64,000 nt of DNA from an uncultured Collinsella sp. (lineage in GTDB: Bacteria > Actinomycetota > Coriobacteriia > Coriobacteriales > Coriobacteriaceae): NCBI GenBank assembly GCA_902489665.1, contig CABUAT010000007.1:6459-70458 (forward strand). Reading direction: 5' to 3'. The notes beneath the pieces were generated by a model. That model worked only from the letters and a program-made list of their open reading frames with translations, was not told the origin of the DNA and made no database searches. Shown piece after piece: positions 26,114-35,367 of the stretch. A program made the position numbers and the translations under genes. Every line of letters begins with the position of its first letter. The stretch's first letter is position 1.

Positions 26114-27127
26114 CTATCCCCTAAATTCAAAGGTGCTCAGGCCAAACGTCAGCAGATCGCCGTTGCGCAGCGGGCAGCGCGTGATGCGGCGGTTGTTGAC
26201 GAGCGTGCCGTTGGTGGAATTGAGGTCCTCGATCGACCAGTCCGAGCCGGTAAAGGTGAGCTGGGCGTGACGGCGCGACACGTTGGGGTCGCGCAGGGCG
26301 ATATCGGAAACCGAGCGCTCGCGGCCGATGGTCACCTGCGCGGAGGTGATGCTGTGGCTCTCGCCGCTCACGACGTCGACGAGCTGGGCGAGCGGGCGCT
26401 GCGGGGCGCGGGTGCTCGCCATGTTGGAGGCGATACCGGCCGCGGCGCCAAGGCCAACGGCGGCACCGGTCGCGGCGGCTCCACCCATGCCGGCAAGCGC
26501 GTCGCGCGAGACGGTCTGCGGCACCGGAATAGGAGCGGCGGCGGGGTCGGGGACGCTGGGCGCAAAGGGGTCGGCCGCGGCGAGCGGGTCGGGAGCGGCG
26601 GCGCGAGGCATCGGCTGCTGCTGGGGCATGGCTGCGGGGCGTTGCTGCTGCGGGGCGGCAAACTGCTGCTGGCCGGCGCGTGGGGCGCTGACGGCACGGC
26701 TTGCGGCGGAGTTGTTCTGGCCCAGGCCGTTTTGATAGGCGCGCTCTTCTTCGTACAGGCGGCCGAGCGTGGGGGCATCGACATTCTCGGCGAAGACCGA
26801 GAACTTGCCGGCGCGCAGCTGCGGGTCGATCATAAAGCGAACGAGGGGCTCGCCGACAAAGACGTAGCGGCGCTTTTCGGCCTGCGCCTTCACGAACTCG
26901 CGGACCTCGCGCGAAAGCTCGGGGTAGAACGGGGCGAGCATGGGATCGTCATCGGCGGCGATCAGGATGGTGTAGAGTGCCGGCGCGGTGTTGACGCCGT
27001 TGATCACCAGAGTCTGATCCTCCATGTCGCGAGCGGCCTGCTTGGCAAGCTTCTTAAAGGAGAACGGGGCACGGGTGGCACCGAAGATGCCGGCCACGTG
27101 GTCCTCGAAGATGTTCAGGAAGTTCAC
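26114..27127 (-). CDS. fhaA: FhaA-like protein (DUF3662 + FHA)
   Basis: The 337 residues have an N-terminal DUF3662 domain (about 1-115, MNFLNIFEDHVAGIFG...), an Ala/Pro/Gln-rich linker (about 125-235) and a C-terminal FHA domain. The FHA landmarks are IGRERSVSDI, VSRRHAQLTF and DLNSTNGTLVNN. In mycobacteria FhaA binds the phosphorylated pseudokinase MviN and regulates lipid II export. Its start overlaps the stop of the preceding kinase gene by four bases. Confidence 0.92.
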   Translation of the reverse strand: MNFLNIFEDHVAGIFGATRAPFSFKKLAKQAARDMEDQTLVINGVNTAPALYTILIAADDDPMLAPFYPELSREVREFVKAQAEKRRYVFVGEPLVRFMIDPQLRAGKFSVFAENVDAPTLGRLYEEERAYQNGLGQNNSAASRAVSAPRAGQQQFAAPQQQRPAAMPQQQPMPRAAAPDPLAAADPFAPSVPDPAAAPIPVPQTVSRDALAGMGGAAATGAAVGLGAAAGIASNMASTRAPQRPLAQLVDVVSGESHSITSAQVTIGRERSVSDIALRDPNVSRRHAQLTFTGSDWSIEDLNSTNGTLVNNRRITRCPLRNGDLLTFGLSTFEFRG

Positions 27128-28977
27128 GAAAGATCACTCTCCGTATAGGTTCTTTGGTATCCGAGCGAATATAGGCATATCCCAACGATTATAGAGGATA
27201 GGGTTCCCGCAACCGCCGCCTTGGCGACGACCGCGGCTGCAAGGCTGGCAATTTCCATATGGTGTGCAAGACAGGACGCCGCTGCGCAGCCGATGCCGGT
27301 GACAGCGATGGCGGCGATTGCGACAAGGTTTGAGCCCTGATCGGCACGCTTGGCATGGGCATTGAGCAGCGCAGATGACGCTGCGGCGGTTGCCGCGACC
27401 AGCACAAAGGCAGCCCAAAGGAGCGGGTCTCCCAGCGCTGCAGCAACGTTACCGAGCCCCAGCACGCCTCCGGCTGAAAGCGCGACCGTGGCCAGACGGG
27501 CAAAAAGCGCGCCCATGCCCGTTGCCGCGGCGGCGCTTGCCGGGCCGAGCCAAAATGACGCGACGCCGGCGGCGACCCCAGCTGCCAGGAAGGTATTGCC
27601 GGTCAGACAGCCAAGCGCGAGTGCACAGGTGAGCGCGGCGCTCGCGGCAGCCTCGGTGCGACCCCAGGCAATCCACCAACCGGACATGGCGGCGGCAAAG
27701 ATCACCGCGACGGGCAACATCGACAGGATGCCCTGCGCCTGCATGGTGGCGTTGGCCATGAGCACCAAAAAGCCCACAGCCGAGATGGCCGAGCCAATCT
27801 GGGGGGCCAGGCCAGCCGCCGCTCCGATCGCGATGGCCGCAATGACCAGGCCGGGAAGCGCCGCGACCCCGGCCGTTTGCATCAGCAAAAAGCTATAGGT
27901 GCCGCACGTTAGCGCCGAGATAGTGCGCATGGTGTAGTCGCGCGCATGGCTCCAGCGCGTGCCCGCCCAGCCGAGTGCGGGGTCGACCTCGATGGCATCG
28001 TCCTCGTAGTGCGACGGCTCGATATCGTCGAGCTCCTGCTCGTCATCCGAAAGCTCGCCAACCATTTGCTCCAGGCTGCGACGGCCTTCGCGCACGCTGC
28101 CCAGACCGGCAAGGAGCTGGTCGCAAAATGCCTCGATGCTGTTGGGGCGGTCCTGCGGCATGGGGGAGAGCGCGCTCATGAGCGCGGCCTCGGCTCCCGG
28201 GGGAAAGTGTGGTATCAGCTCGCTGGGATAGGTGGCGCCGCCGATGATGCGGTCGAGCGAGTCGGCGGGCGTGGCCGCCATAAAGGGAGCGCTGCCGCAC
28301 AAGCCCTCATAGATAACGCAGGCGAGGGCAAAGACATCGGCGCGCTCGTCGACCGTGCCGGTCTCGATATCGAGCTGCTCGGGCGGCATGTAGCCGATGG
28401 TGCCGCCGCGCGAGCCGCCAAAGCCGCCGGCAGACGACAGCCGCGCCATGCCAAAGTCGGTGAGCTTTACATTGCCCGAATGGTCGATAAGCACATTGGC
28501 GGGCTTTATGTCCAGATGAAGCACGCCGTTTGCATGGGCAAAGGTGAGTGCCTGACCCAGCGCGTCGGCAATGGCCGCGGCCTCGTCAAAGGTAAGGGAG
28601 TGGCCGTCTACGCGATGCAAAAACTCGGCCAGCGACATGCCATCGACATATTCCATGACCAGGTAGGCATAGGCTGTGTCGTGCGTAAAGTCGATGACCT
28701 GCACGATATTGGGATGTTGAAGCATGGCGGCAGTGTGCGCCTCGCGCAGGACATCCATGATGTCGCTGGCGGGCATGCCAGCACCGTTAATAAGGGGGAT
28801 GCGTTTAATGGCGACGCGGCGGCGCAGGTGCGTGTCGCGGCAGATTTCGATGGAGCCAAAACCGCCGGTCGCAAGTGTCTCGAGCGGCTGGTACCGCTTG
28901 AGCAGCTCGCGAGAGCTGGTGCCCTCCAAAGGAACGTCCGGCGAGAACCGGGCGGTATGTTGCGAGAAAAGCGGCAT
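27124..28977 (-). CDS. Serine/threonine kinase with polytopic C-terminus, non-RD (HLD) catalytic loop
   Basis: Start chosen at the ATG at 28977 eight bases after GAGGG. The kinase domain (about 25-290) has ATGGFGSIE, VAIKRI, HLDIKPANV and DFGMARL. The catalytic loop reads HLD instead of HRD, so the Arg that reads activation-loop phosphorylation is missing; the catalytic Asp, Lys and DFG are intact. After an acidic linker the last 270 residues form about nine to ten Ala-rich membrane helices. It is first in the fha-pstp-rodA/pbp-pknB cluster. The architecture suggests a constitutively active or membrane-cued kinase; its input is unknown. Confidence 0.88.
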   Translation of the reverse strand: MPLFSQHTARFSPDVPLEGTSSRELLKRYQPLETLATGGFGSIEICRDTHLRRRVAIKRIPLINGAGMPASDIMDVLREAHTAAMLQHPNIVQVIDFTHDTAYAYLVMEYVDGMSLAEFLHRVDGHSLTFDEAAAIADALGQALTFAHANGVLHLDIKPANVLIDHSGNVKLTDFGMARLSSAGGFGGSRGGTIGYMPPEQLDIETGTVDERADVFALACVIYEGLCGSAPFMAATPADSLDRIIGGATYPSELIPHFPPGAEAALMSALSPMPQDRPNSIEAFCDQLLAGLGSVREGRRSLEQMVGELSDDEQELDDIEPSHYEDDAIEVDPALGWAGTRWSHARDYTMRTISALTCGTYSFLLMQTAGVAALPGLVIAAIAIGAAAGLAPQIGSAISAVGFLVLMANATMQAQGILSMLPVAVIFAAAMSGWWIAWGRTEAAASAALTCALALGCLTGNTFLAAGVAAGVASFWLGPASAAAATGMGALFARLATVALSAGGVLGLGNVAAALGDPLLWAAFVLVAATAAASSALLNAHAKRADQGSNLVAIAAIAVTGIGCAAASCLAHHMEIASLAAAVVAKAAVAGTLSSIIVGICLYSLGYQRTYTESDLS

Positions 28978-29125
28978 GGCCAACCCTCGTGCGTTTAAAG
29001 TTCGTTTGCGAGTGGCGGGCGCTGAGCCGAGCCGTTCGCGGTGGCATAGATGCTGCTAGTGTAGCACGCGCAGGTGGGCGACATTCAATTTAAGCTCCGT
29101 CTGGGGTCTGGACCTTGCGTCCGGC

Positions 29126-29842
29126 CTAGCGCTTCTTCTTGTTCTTCTTCTGCTTGCGCTGCTTGCCCTTGGTCTCCTGGGGCTTGTCGCCCTGCTTGGC
29201 CTCGGCGGCGGCCTTCTCGGCCTTCATTTTCTTCTTCTTGGTCTCGATGCGGAGTTTTTTGTTGATGCGGGCCTTGAGGAAGGGACCGAACTGCTCGGCA
29301 TCGCCACGGACGAAGGTGTCCTTGGGAATCGTCACGCCCTGGTCGGCGAACATGGCCACAAAGATGCGCTCGCCGTCGAGCACGTGGTCGAGCTTTTCAA
29401 ACGGGAAGAACTGCGACTTGCCGCTCTTGCCCCAAACCATCAGGCCGTCCTCGTTGGCGGCGACGCGGCGATAGCGGCCACCCATGGACTCGTCGGCCTC
29501 GACGGCGTCGATAAAGTCGCGGGCGAGGGTGTGGTGCAGGTTTTTGCTCCACCAGGCCAAAAAAGCGCCGAATACGATCAGGACGACGCCAAACTTGATC
29601 CAGTTGCCGCCGGCCACCAACATGCCGATGCCGATGAGCGCGGCAATTGCCGCGGCGACATACAGCGAGCCGCGACGCCTGGGCGAGGCGACCAGGCGGG
29701 CGAAGTCGGTGACCAGGTCGTTTTCGTACTGGTACTCGTTGAGGTACAGGATGCCGTCATCGGCTGCGGCCTGCTCCTCGAGCGCGACCTCGACCTGGTC
29801 GGCTGCTTCGGAGGGAACGAGGTTGCTCTCTGCGTCTGCCAT
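29126..29842 (-). CDS. Membrane protein with YcxB-like C-terminal domain
   Basis: The 238 residues comprise an acidic N-terminus and a pair of membrane helices (about 60-95). A cytosolic domain follows, with RRVAANEDGLMVWGKSGKSQFFPFEKLDHVLDG split over several strands as in YcxB-like proteins. The C-terminus is extremely Lys/Gln-rich (KKKKMKAEK..., last 50 residues) and probably contacts nucleic acid or membrane surface. It is transcribed toward the kinase cluster but is separated from it by 150 bp. Function unknown. Confidence 0.75.
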   Translation of the reverse strand: MADAESNLVPSEAADQVEVALEEQAAADDGILYLNEYQYENDLVTDFARLVASPRRRGSLYVAAAIAALIGIGMLVAGGNWIKFGVVLIVFGAFLAWWSKNLHHTLARDFIDAVEADESMGGRYRRVAANEDGLMVWGKSGKSQFFPFEKLDHVLDGERIFVAMFADQGVTIPKDTFVRGDAEQFGPFLKARINKKLRIETKKKKMKAEKAAAEAKQGDKPQETKGKQRKQKKNKKKR

Positions 29843-29958
29843 GCTCTTTGGACTCCTATCGCGGCGGGCTCGCCGTACGGGTTATTATGGAATGCAGTAT
29901 GCCGTGCGACCGCATGGCCGCCGCGGCAACAAGACTCAGTATACCCGGGGGAGCACCC

Positions 29959-32451
29959 ATGGAATCGTTGTACCGAAAGTATCGCCCGCTCACCTTTGAC
30001 TCCGTGGTGGGCCAGCAGCATATCGTCTCGACGCTCGAGCACGCCATCACCGAGGGGCGCCTGTCCCACGCCTACCTGTTCTGCGGACCGCGCGGCACGG
30101 GCAAGACCACCATGGCGCGCATTCTGGCCAAGGCGCTGCTGTGCCGCAATGCCGAGGCGGCGCGCGCCGAGGGTGCAAGCGGCTGCATGCCCGACGGTAC
30201 TTGCGAGGAGTGCGAGCTCATTGCCGAGGGTAACCACCCCGATGTCTACGAGCTCGATGCCGCAAGCCGTACCGGCGTGGACAACGTGCGCGAGGAGATC
30301 ATCAACTCCGTCAACTTTGCCCCAGTGCGCGGCAAGTACAAGATTTATATCATCGACGAGGTCCACATGCTCACGACGGCGGCGTTCAACGCGCTGCTCA
30401 AGACGCTTGAGGAGCCGCCGGCACACGTGATCTTTGTGCTGTGCACCACCGACCCGCAAAAGATTCTGGAGACCATCCTCTCGCGCTGCCAGCGCTTCGA
30501 TTTCCATCGTATCGGCAACGAGGATATTGAGCATCGCCTGGCATACGTGTGCGAGCAGGAGGGCTTCGATTACGACGACGAGGCGCTGGCTATCGTGGCA
30601 CGCCATGCCAAGGGCGGCATGCGCGACGCGTTGTCCACGCTGGAGCAGCTGAGCGTTTTTGGCAACGGCGCCGTGCATGCGGACGATGCCCGCTCGCTTT
30701 TGGGCGAGGTTTCGGACCAGATCCTGGGCGAGTTTGCCCGCGCCATTGCCGATCGCGATGTTGCCGAGCTCTATGGACTGATCCGTGCGCAGGTCGAGGA
30801 AGGAAACGACCTGCTGGAGCTGACGCGCGACCTGGTGGCGCATGTGCGTGACGTGTACGTTGCCTGCGTTGCCGGTGCCCGTGCCGAGCTGTTTGAGGGC
30901 GGCTCCGAGCAGGCCGAGGCGCTTGCTGCCGAGGCCGCTGCCTTTGGCGAGCATCCTGCCGACCGCCTGGCCCGTGTGCTGACAGTGCTCGACGATGCCG
31001 CACTGGAGATGAGGGGCGCGAGCGACGTGCGCCTGGTGCTTGAGATTGCCTGCACGCGTCTGGCACGTCCCGAGGCTGATTTAACGATTGAGGCATTGGC
31101 CGAGCGCGTGGCACGTCTGGAGGCCATGGTTGCCAACGGCGCCGCGCCGGCGAGCGTGGCCGCTGCTCAGGCCGCCGCGCCTGCAGCGTCCGTACCCGCT
31201 GCTGCCCAACAGCCGACGCTCATTTCGGGCGCCCGTGCTGCCGCTCCGGCGGCATCCGCTGCCCCCGCTGCTACGTCCGCGCATCAGGGTGGCATGCCTT
31301 GGGACCGCGGCGCTGCTGTTCCGGCTGCCCAGCCTGCTCCCCGTTCTGCGTCCGTGTCAGCTTCCAAGTCTGCAGCGCCTGCACTTCAGCCTGCGCCGAC
31401 TTCGACGCCTCAGCCCGTTGCGGCCCCCGCGCCTGCCACCGCTCCGGCACCTAAGCCCCAGTCCAACAATGCCGCCCAGGTTGCCGCCGCCGGTGCTGCC
31501 GAGACGCCCGCGGTCGAGGATGCCGGAGAGCTGCAGCGCAAATGGGCCGAGGTTGTCGAGCGTGTCAAGGCGCGTCAGGCTTCCTACGCAGGGCTTTTGC
31601 TCAACGCCCGCGCCACGGCCGACGACGGCTCCAAGCTCACGGTCTCGTTCCCTGCGGGTTCGACTTTTGCCATTAAGATGCTCGGTCGCGCCGATACGCA
31701 GTCGGTGGTCCTGCCGACGGTCTGCGCGGTTTTCGGTCGTCGCACCGTCGACTATGTCCTGGATGGGGGTGGCACGCCGGCTCCTCAACATGAGGAGCAT
31801 TCTCCATCTGCACGGGCTGCGGTATCTGCGGACCCGCAACCCGTGTCCTCGGTGCCCCCTGCATCCTCGAGCGCCAGCGCGACGCAGCCAAAAGCGGCGC
31901 CGGTAGCGGCACCGACCCCGTCGGCGCCTGAACCCGCTGCGCCCAAACCGGCTGCTCCGATCCCCGCGCCCAAGTCCGCTGCCGCGCCTGCGCCCAAGTC
32001 ATCCGACCTGGCCAAGGCCCCTTGGCTGCGCTCCGACAACCCTGCCGGTGCTCCTGCCACGGGCAAGCTCCCGACCGAGCCCGCGCCCCGAGCGCCCGAG
32101 CGCGCGTCCGTCCCCATGGCTCAGCCGCCTGCGCAGGCTGCGCCATGGGAATCCGAGCAGGTGCCCTACGACGATGCTATGGTCGGTGGTTTTGCTGCCG
32201 ATGCCGGCGGGGACGATCTGCCCCCGTTCGACGTGCCGGGTGCGGCGTCCGCGACCAAGGCCGCTGCTGTGGCACCCGCAGCCTCTGCAAACGACGACGT
32301 CCCCGCCGCTCCCTGGGAATCCAATCCCGGTGCTGGCAGCCCCTTCGGCCATCAGGGCGCAGCCCCGAGCATCCCGCAGACCGAGGACGAGGCCAAGGCC
32401 CTCATCCGCAGTGTCTTTGGCCAGGCCACCATCTTCAAGCCGGTGGAGTAG
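29959..32451 (+). CDS. dnaX: DNA polymerase III subunit gamma/tau
   Basis: Start taken at the ATG at 29959 (MESLYRKYRPLTFDSVVGQ). The 830 residues contain the AAA+ clamp-loader ATPase: P-loop CGPRGTGKTTMAR, zinc-binding Cys residues near 64-83, DEVHML, and the SRCQRFDF sensor. Domain III extends to about 370. A long Ala/Pro linker and a C-terminal tau-like region follow. It loads the sliding clamp and couples polymerase with helicase. No obvious slippery A-run for a programmed frameshift was noticed. It heads the usual dnaX-ybaB-recR set. Confidence 0.95.
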   Translation: MESLYRKYRPLTFDSVVGQQHIVSTLEHAITEGRLSHAYLFCGPRGTGKTTMARILAKALLCRNAEAARAEGASGCMPDGTCEECELIAEGNHPDVYELDAASRTGVDNVREEIINSVNFAPVRGKYKIYIIDEVHMLTTAAFNALLKTLEEPPAHVIFVLCTTDPQKILETILSRCQRFDFHRIGNEDIEHRLAYVCEQEGFDYDDEALAIVARHAKGGMRDALSTLEQLSVFGNGAVHADDARSLLGEVSDQILGEFARAIADRDVAELYGLIRAQVEEGNDLLELTRDLVAHVRDVYVACVAGARAELFEGGSEQAEALAAEAAAFGEHPADRLARVLTVLDDAALEMRGASDVRLVLEIACTRLARPEADLTIEALAERVARLEAMVANGAAPASVAAAQAAAPAASVPAAAQQPTLISGARAAAPAASAAPAATSAHQGGMPWDRGAAVPAAQPAPRSASVSASKSAAPALQPAPTSTPQPVAAPAPATAPAPKPQSNNAAQVAAAGAAETPAVEDAGELQRKWAEVVERVKARQASYAGLLLNARATADDGSKLTVSFPAGSTFAIKMLGRADTQSVVLPTVCAVFGRRTVDYVLDGGGTPAPQHEEHSPSARAAVSADPQPVSSVPPASSSASATQPKAAPVAAPTPSAPEPAAPKPAAPIPAPKSAAAPAPKSSDLAKAPWLRSDNPAGAPATGKLPTEPAPRAPERASVPMAQPPAQAAPWESEQVPYDDAMVGGFAADAGGDDLPPFDVPGAASATKAAAVAPAASANDDVPAAPWESNPGAGSPFGHQGAAPSIPQTEDEAKALIRSVFGQATIFKPVE

Positions 32452-32472
32452 CTGCGCAGGCGGGTATACTGC

Positions 32473-32946
32473 TCAAGAAGAGGACCCCTTGTCCGGGCGC
32501 ATCTGTATTTCGGACATGTGTAGTGTGGTGCCGCGTATGTCGCATTTGAGCAGACAGGTGCGTGACGGTCGGCCTAGGATGCTGAGGTCGATACGATACG
32601 TCGCATGGCTGTCCGTGTACTCGACTTGCTCGGCGTTAATGGTTGCTCCGATTGCCAAATAAACGCCTAGCTCGGCATCGACAATCTTGAAGTCCTTTAT
32701 CTTGACCTTGAACTCTTGATAGAGGGACGGGCTGTTGTAGTAGACGGTTCGGGTTCCGTCGGTGCACTCATCGGTCGTCTCCCATTTGACGACGGGCTGG
32801 TCCGAGCTGGCTATCAGCAGTTCTGCTCCAAAAGCTATGGCATGGGTGATGACAACCAGCAATGCCCAGCCGACAAAGAGATAGAGAACCACATATGCAA
32901 CGGGGTGTTTTGAGCGGATGTTTTGGAGCGCGTTGGGGGCATTCAT
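32473..32946 (-). CDS. Small membrane-anchored protein of unknown function
   Basis: The 157 residues follow a GGAGGT site five bases before the ATG. One membrane helix (about 17-45) is followed by an extracytoplasmic beta-rich domain of about 110 residues with four Cys (including DECTDG and CLLKCDIRG). It interrupts the conserved dnaX-ybaB order and runs against it, ending 22 bp from the dnaX stop. It resembles no family I can name. It may be a recent insertion. Confidence 0.65.
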   Translation of the reverse strand: MNAPNALQNIRSKHPVAYVVLYLFVGWALLVVITHAIAFGAELLIASSDQPVVKWETTDECTDGTRTVYYNSPSLYQEFKVKIKDFKIVDAELGVYLAIGATINAEQVEYTDSHATYRIDLSILGRPSRTCLLKCDIRGTTLHMSEIQMRPDKGSSS

Positions 32947-33285
32947 GGGGCACCTCCAAATTACTATCTATGGCAATCAAATTATACCCTGCCGCCATGT
33001 GCGCCGCCTCGAGCAGCGGTTCGGCATTTAGCTATTTAGTGGCGCACATGAAATGCCGGATTCGGCTCTACTAGATTGAGTGTGCGATATTATGCAACCT
33101 TGCATAATTCGACCTTGCATAATCTTTGAGTGCGGTTTGTATTGGAGGACATGTATATCGACTGAGGTAACACGTCCGCCCCGCTCTCTCGCCGCGCGCC
33201 GTGGTACGATTTTTGAGTTTGAAAGTCCCGCCGTGCTCCGGCTGCCCTTGCAGCTCGGCGTGCGGCCGCACGTAAAGGAGCCATC

Positions 33286-33606
33286 ATGGCCGGTATGAAC
33301 ATGCAGCAGATGATGAAGCAGGCTCGCAAGATGCAGGAGCAGCTTGCCGCCGCGCAGGAGAACCTCAAGTCCCAGACCGTCGACGCCTCTGCCGGCGGCG
33401 GCATGGTCAAGGTGACCGTTAACGGCGAGATGGAGCTCGTCAACCTCACCATCGATCCCGATGCGCTCGATCCCGAGGACGTCGATATGCTGCAGGATAT
33501 GATCATGGCTGCCGTCAACGAGGCCGTCCGCGGCGTCAACGAGCTCGCCAACAAGCAGATGGGCGCCATCACCGGCGGCCTCAACATCCCGGGCATGCCG
33601 TTCTAA
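33286..33606 (+). CDS. ybaB: YbaB/EbfC family nucleoid-associated protein
   Basis: This 106-residue protein has the family pattern: MNMQQMMKQARKMQEQLA, then GGGMVKVTVNGEMELVNLTIDP and NELANKQMGAITGGLNIPG at the end. It binds DNA as a dimer and is almost always linked to recR. It has an AAAGGAG site and lies 13 bp before recR. Confidence 0.95.
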   Translation: MAGMNMQQMMKQARKMQEQLAAAQENLKSQTVDASAGGGMVKVTVNGEMELVNLTIDPDALDPEDVDMLQDMIMAAVNEAVRGVNELANKQMGAITGGLNIPGMPF

Positions 33607-33619
33607 GACACGCATATAT

Positions 33620-34216
33620 ATGAGTGCCAACCACAGTCTGCAAAAACTGCTCGATGAGCTGGGCCGTCTGCCGGGCATTGGTCCCAAGTCGGCCCAGCGC
33701 ATCGCCTATTACCTGCTCGAGGCCGATGCCGAGGAGGCCCGCCGCCTGGCCGAGGCCATCCTGGAGGTCAAGCAGGAGGTCCACTTTTGCAGCCGCTGCT
33801 TTAACTACGCCACGGCCGACGAGTGCTCCATCTGCCAGGACCCGATGCGCGATACCACTCGCATTTGCGTTGTGGGCGAGCCGCGCGACGTCCAGGCGAT
33901 CGAGCGCACGGGCAGCTACCACGGCCTCTACCACGTATTGGGCGGCGTGATCAGTCCCATGGACAAGATTGGCCCCGAGCAGCTGCACATTCGAGAGCTG
34001 CTGGCACGCTTGGGCCACGAGGACATCCACGAGGTCATCATCGCCACCAACCCCAATATTGAGGGCGAGACCACGGCGAGCTATCTGGCCCGTACCATCA
34101 AGCCGTTGGGCGTCGAGGTGTCGCGTCTGGCAAGCGGCCTTCCCGTGGGCGGCGACTTGGAGTATGCCGACGAGCTTACGCTTGGCCGCGCCATCGAGGC
34201 CCGCCGCGCGATTTAG
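33620..34216 (+). CDS. recR: Recombination mediator RecR
   Basis: The 198 residues contain the helix-hairpin-helix (LGRLPGIGPKSAQRIAYYLL), the zinc finger with four Cys (HFCSRCFNY...CSICQDP), a Toprim domain (ICVVGEPRDVQAIERTG) and the Walker-like end GGDLEYADELTLGRA. It loads RecA with RecF and RecO. The operon with ybaB and dnaX is standard. Confidence 0.97.
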   Translation: MSANHSLQKLLDELGRLPGIGPKSAQRIAYYLLEADAEEARRLAEAILEVKQEVHFCSRCFNYATADECSICQDPMRDTTRICVVGEPRDVQAIERTGSYHGLYHVLGGVISPMDKIGPEQLHIRELLARLGHEDIHEVIIATNPNIEGETTASYLARTIKPLGVEVSRLASGLPVGGDLEYADELTLGRAIEARRAI

Positions 34217-34461
34217 GTGGCGAGCCTGCTCCTGCCGTATGTTTTCCTCGCGACGCACGGGGTAGTCATAATTTCCCCGTGCGACTGTGAGTTTGTTGTG
34301 CAACAAAGATGCTTCGTATCCGCTTATCGCATGGATGCTTCCGCTCGCATCCTTAATTTGTCCATTCGTTGCGCAACCTTTTTGGTTCGCTGATACACTC
34401 AAATATGGATTCGAATGAATGCGCCGCTCCCGAGCGGCGTGTTTTTGTTGGAGGAGAACGC

Positions 34462-35367
34462 ATGCGGCCCGGTGGCACTCAGACAAAGCGCGGCGCCGCG
34501 GTGCGCATACGACGCCGACTGGGCTTGGCGCCGCGGGCGTACGCACTGCTATCGTGCTCGCTGGTGCTGGTCATAGCTGGCGTTTCTGCCTATGGCATGA
34601 CCGTGCCGTCCATGATGCAGGCGCATGCCGCACGCGAACCGCGCGTGGGGCATGAGGTCAAAAGCGATCTGGGCACCACGACTGGATATGCTTGGGCAAG
34701 TGTGGTCGGGCATATTGTGTTTGGCACCGACGATGCGGACGGCGCCGAGGCCCCGGACAACGAAGTCACGCTTGCCAATGGCAAAACCATCGTGCTCACC
34801 AACACCAAGATCATCGATCGATTGTCCAACAATAGCGTGGCGGCAACGGTGAATAAGGTCGAGCAGCAAAAGGAGCAGGACGCCCAGCAGTCCGGAAAGC
34901 CCGGTAGCTCGGATACTTCTGGCTCCGGCTCGAATTCGTCGAGTTCGAGCGGCGGCTCTGGGTCGGGCTCCTCTACCGGAGGATCTGGAAACGGCGGCTC
35001 GACGGGCGGCAACACTGACAACGATGCAAACTCCGGTGGCCTTTCCGCTGCTGAAGAAGAGAGCATTCACAGTTGGCTTGTGACCAAGTACAACATGCTC
35101 GACGGCTATGTTTCTCGTGCCAATGACGTGGTCTCGACCTATAACTCTACGGGAGATCCCAGACCGTGCGACAGCCTGGTCGGGGAGATGTTTGTTATTC
35201 GAGCTGAGTTCGGTCGTCAGACATTCTCGCCCCGGTCAAAGTGGTATCAGCAGTATGCCAATCTGTGGGGCTGTTACACCAACCTATGTCAATGGGTCGG
35301 CCATTACGGCGATGATGACGTCGCGCTCGGTAACTTCAACAATAACGTGGCGGCGCTTGCCCTATGA
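34462..35367 (+). CDS. Secreted or membrane-anchored protein with Ser/Gly linker
   Basis: Start chosen at the ATG at 34462 behind GGAGGAG. The 301 residues have a basic N-terminus, one membrane helix or uncleaved signal (about 34-56), a 90-residue extracytoplasmic part and a Ser/Gly linker of about 50 residues. A C-terminal helical domain of about 100 residues (SAAEEESIHSWLVTKYNML...) ends the protein. No family is recognised. Its stop overlaps the start of the kinase at 35364 (ATGA), so the two are coupled. It may be a sensor or substrate of that kinase. Confidence 0.7.
   Translation: MRPGGTQTKRGAAVRIRRRLGLAPRAYALLSCSLVLVIAGVSAYGMTVPSMMQAHAAREPRVGHEVKSDLGTTTGYAWASVVGHIVFGTDDADGAEAPDNEVTLANGKTIVLTNTKIIDRLSNNSVAATVNKVEQQKEQDAQQSGKPGSSDTSGSGSNSSSSSGGSGSGSSTGGSGNGGSTGGNTDNDANSGGLSAAEEESIHSWLVTKYNMLDGYVSRANDVVSTYNSTGDPRPCDSLVGEMFVIRAEFGRQTFSPRSKWYQQYANLWGCYTNLCQWVGHYGDDDVALGNFNNNVAALAL

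Noticed and set aside
29843..29958. Signal recognition particle RNA upstream of dnaX
   Set aside because: That is a common place for it, but the conserved GGAAGNAGCA-type core is not in this stretch.
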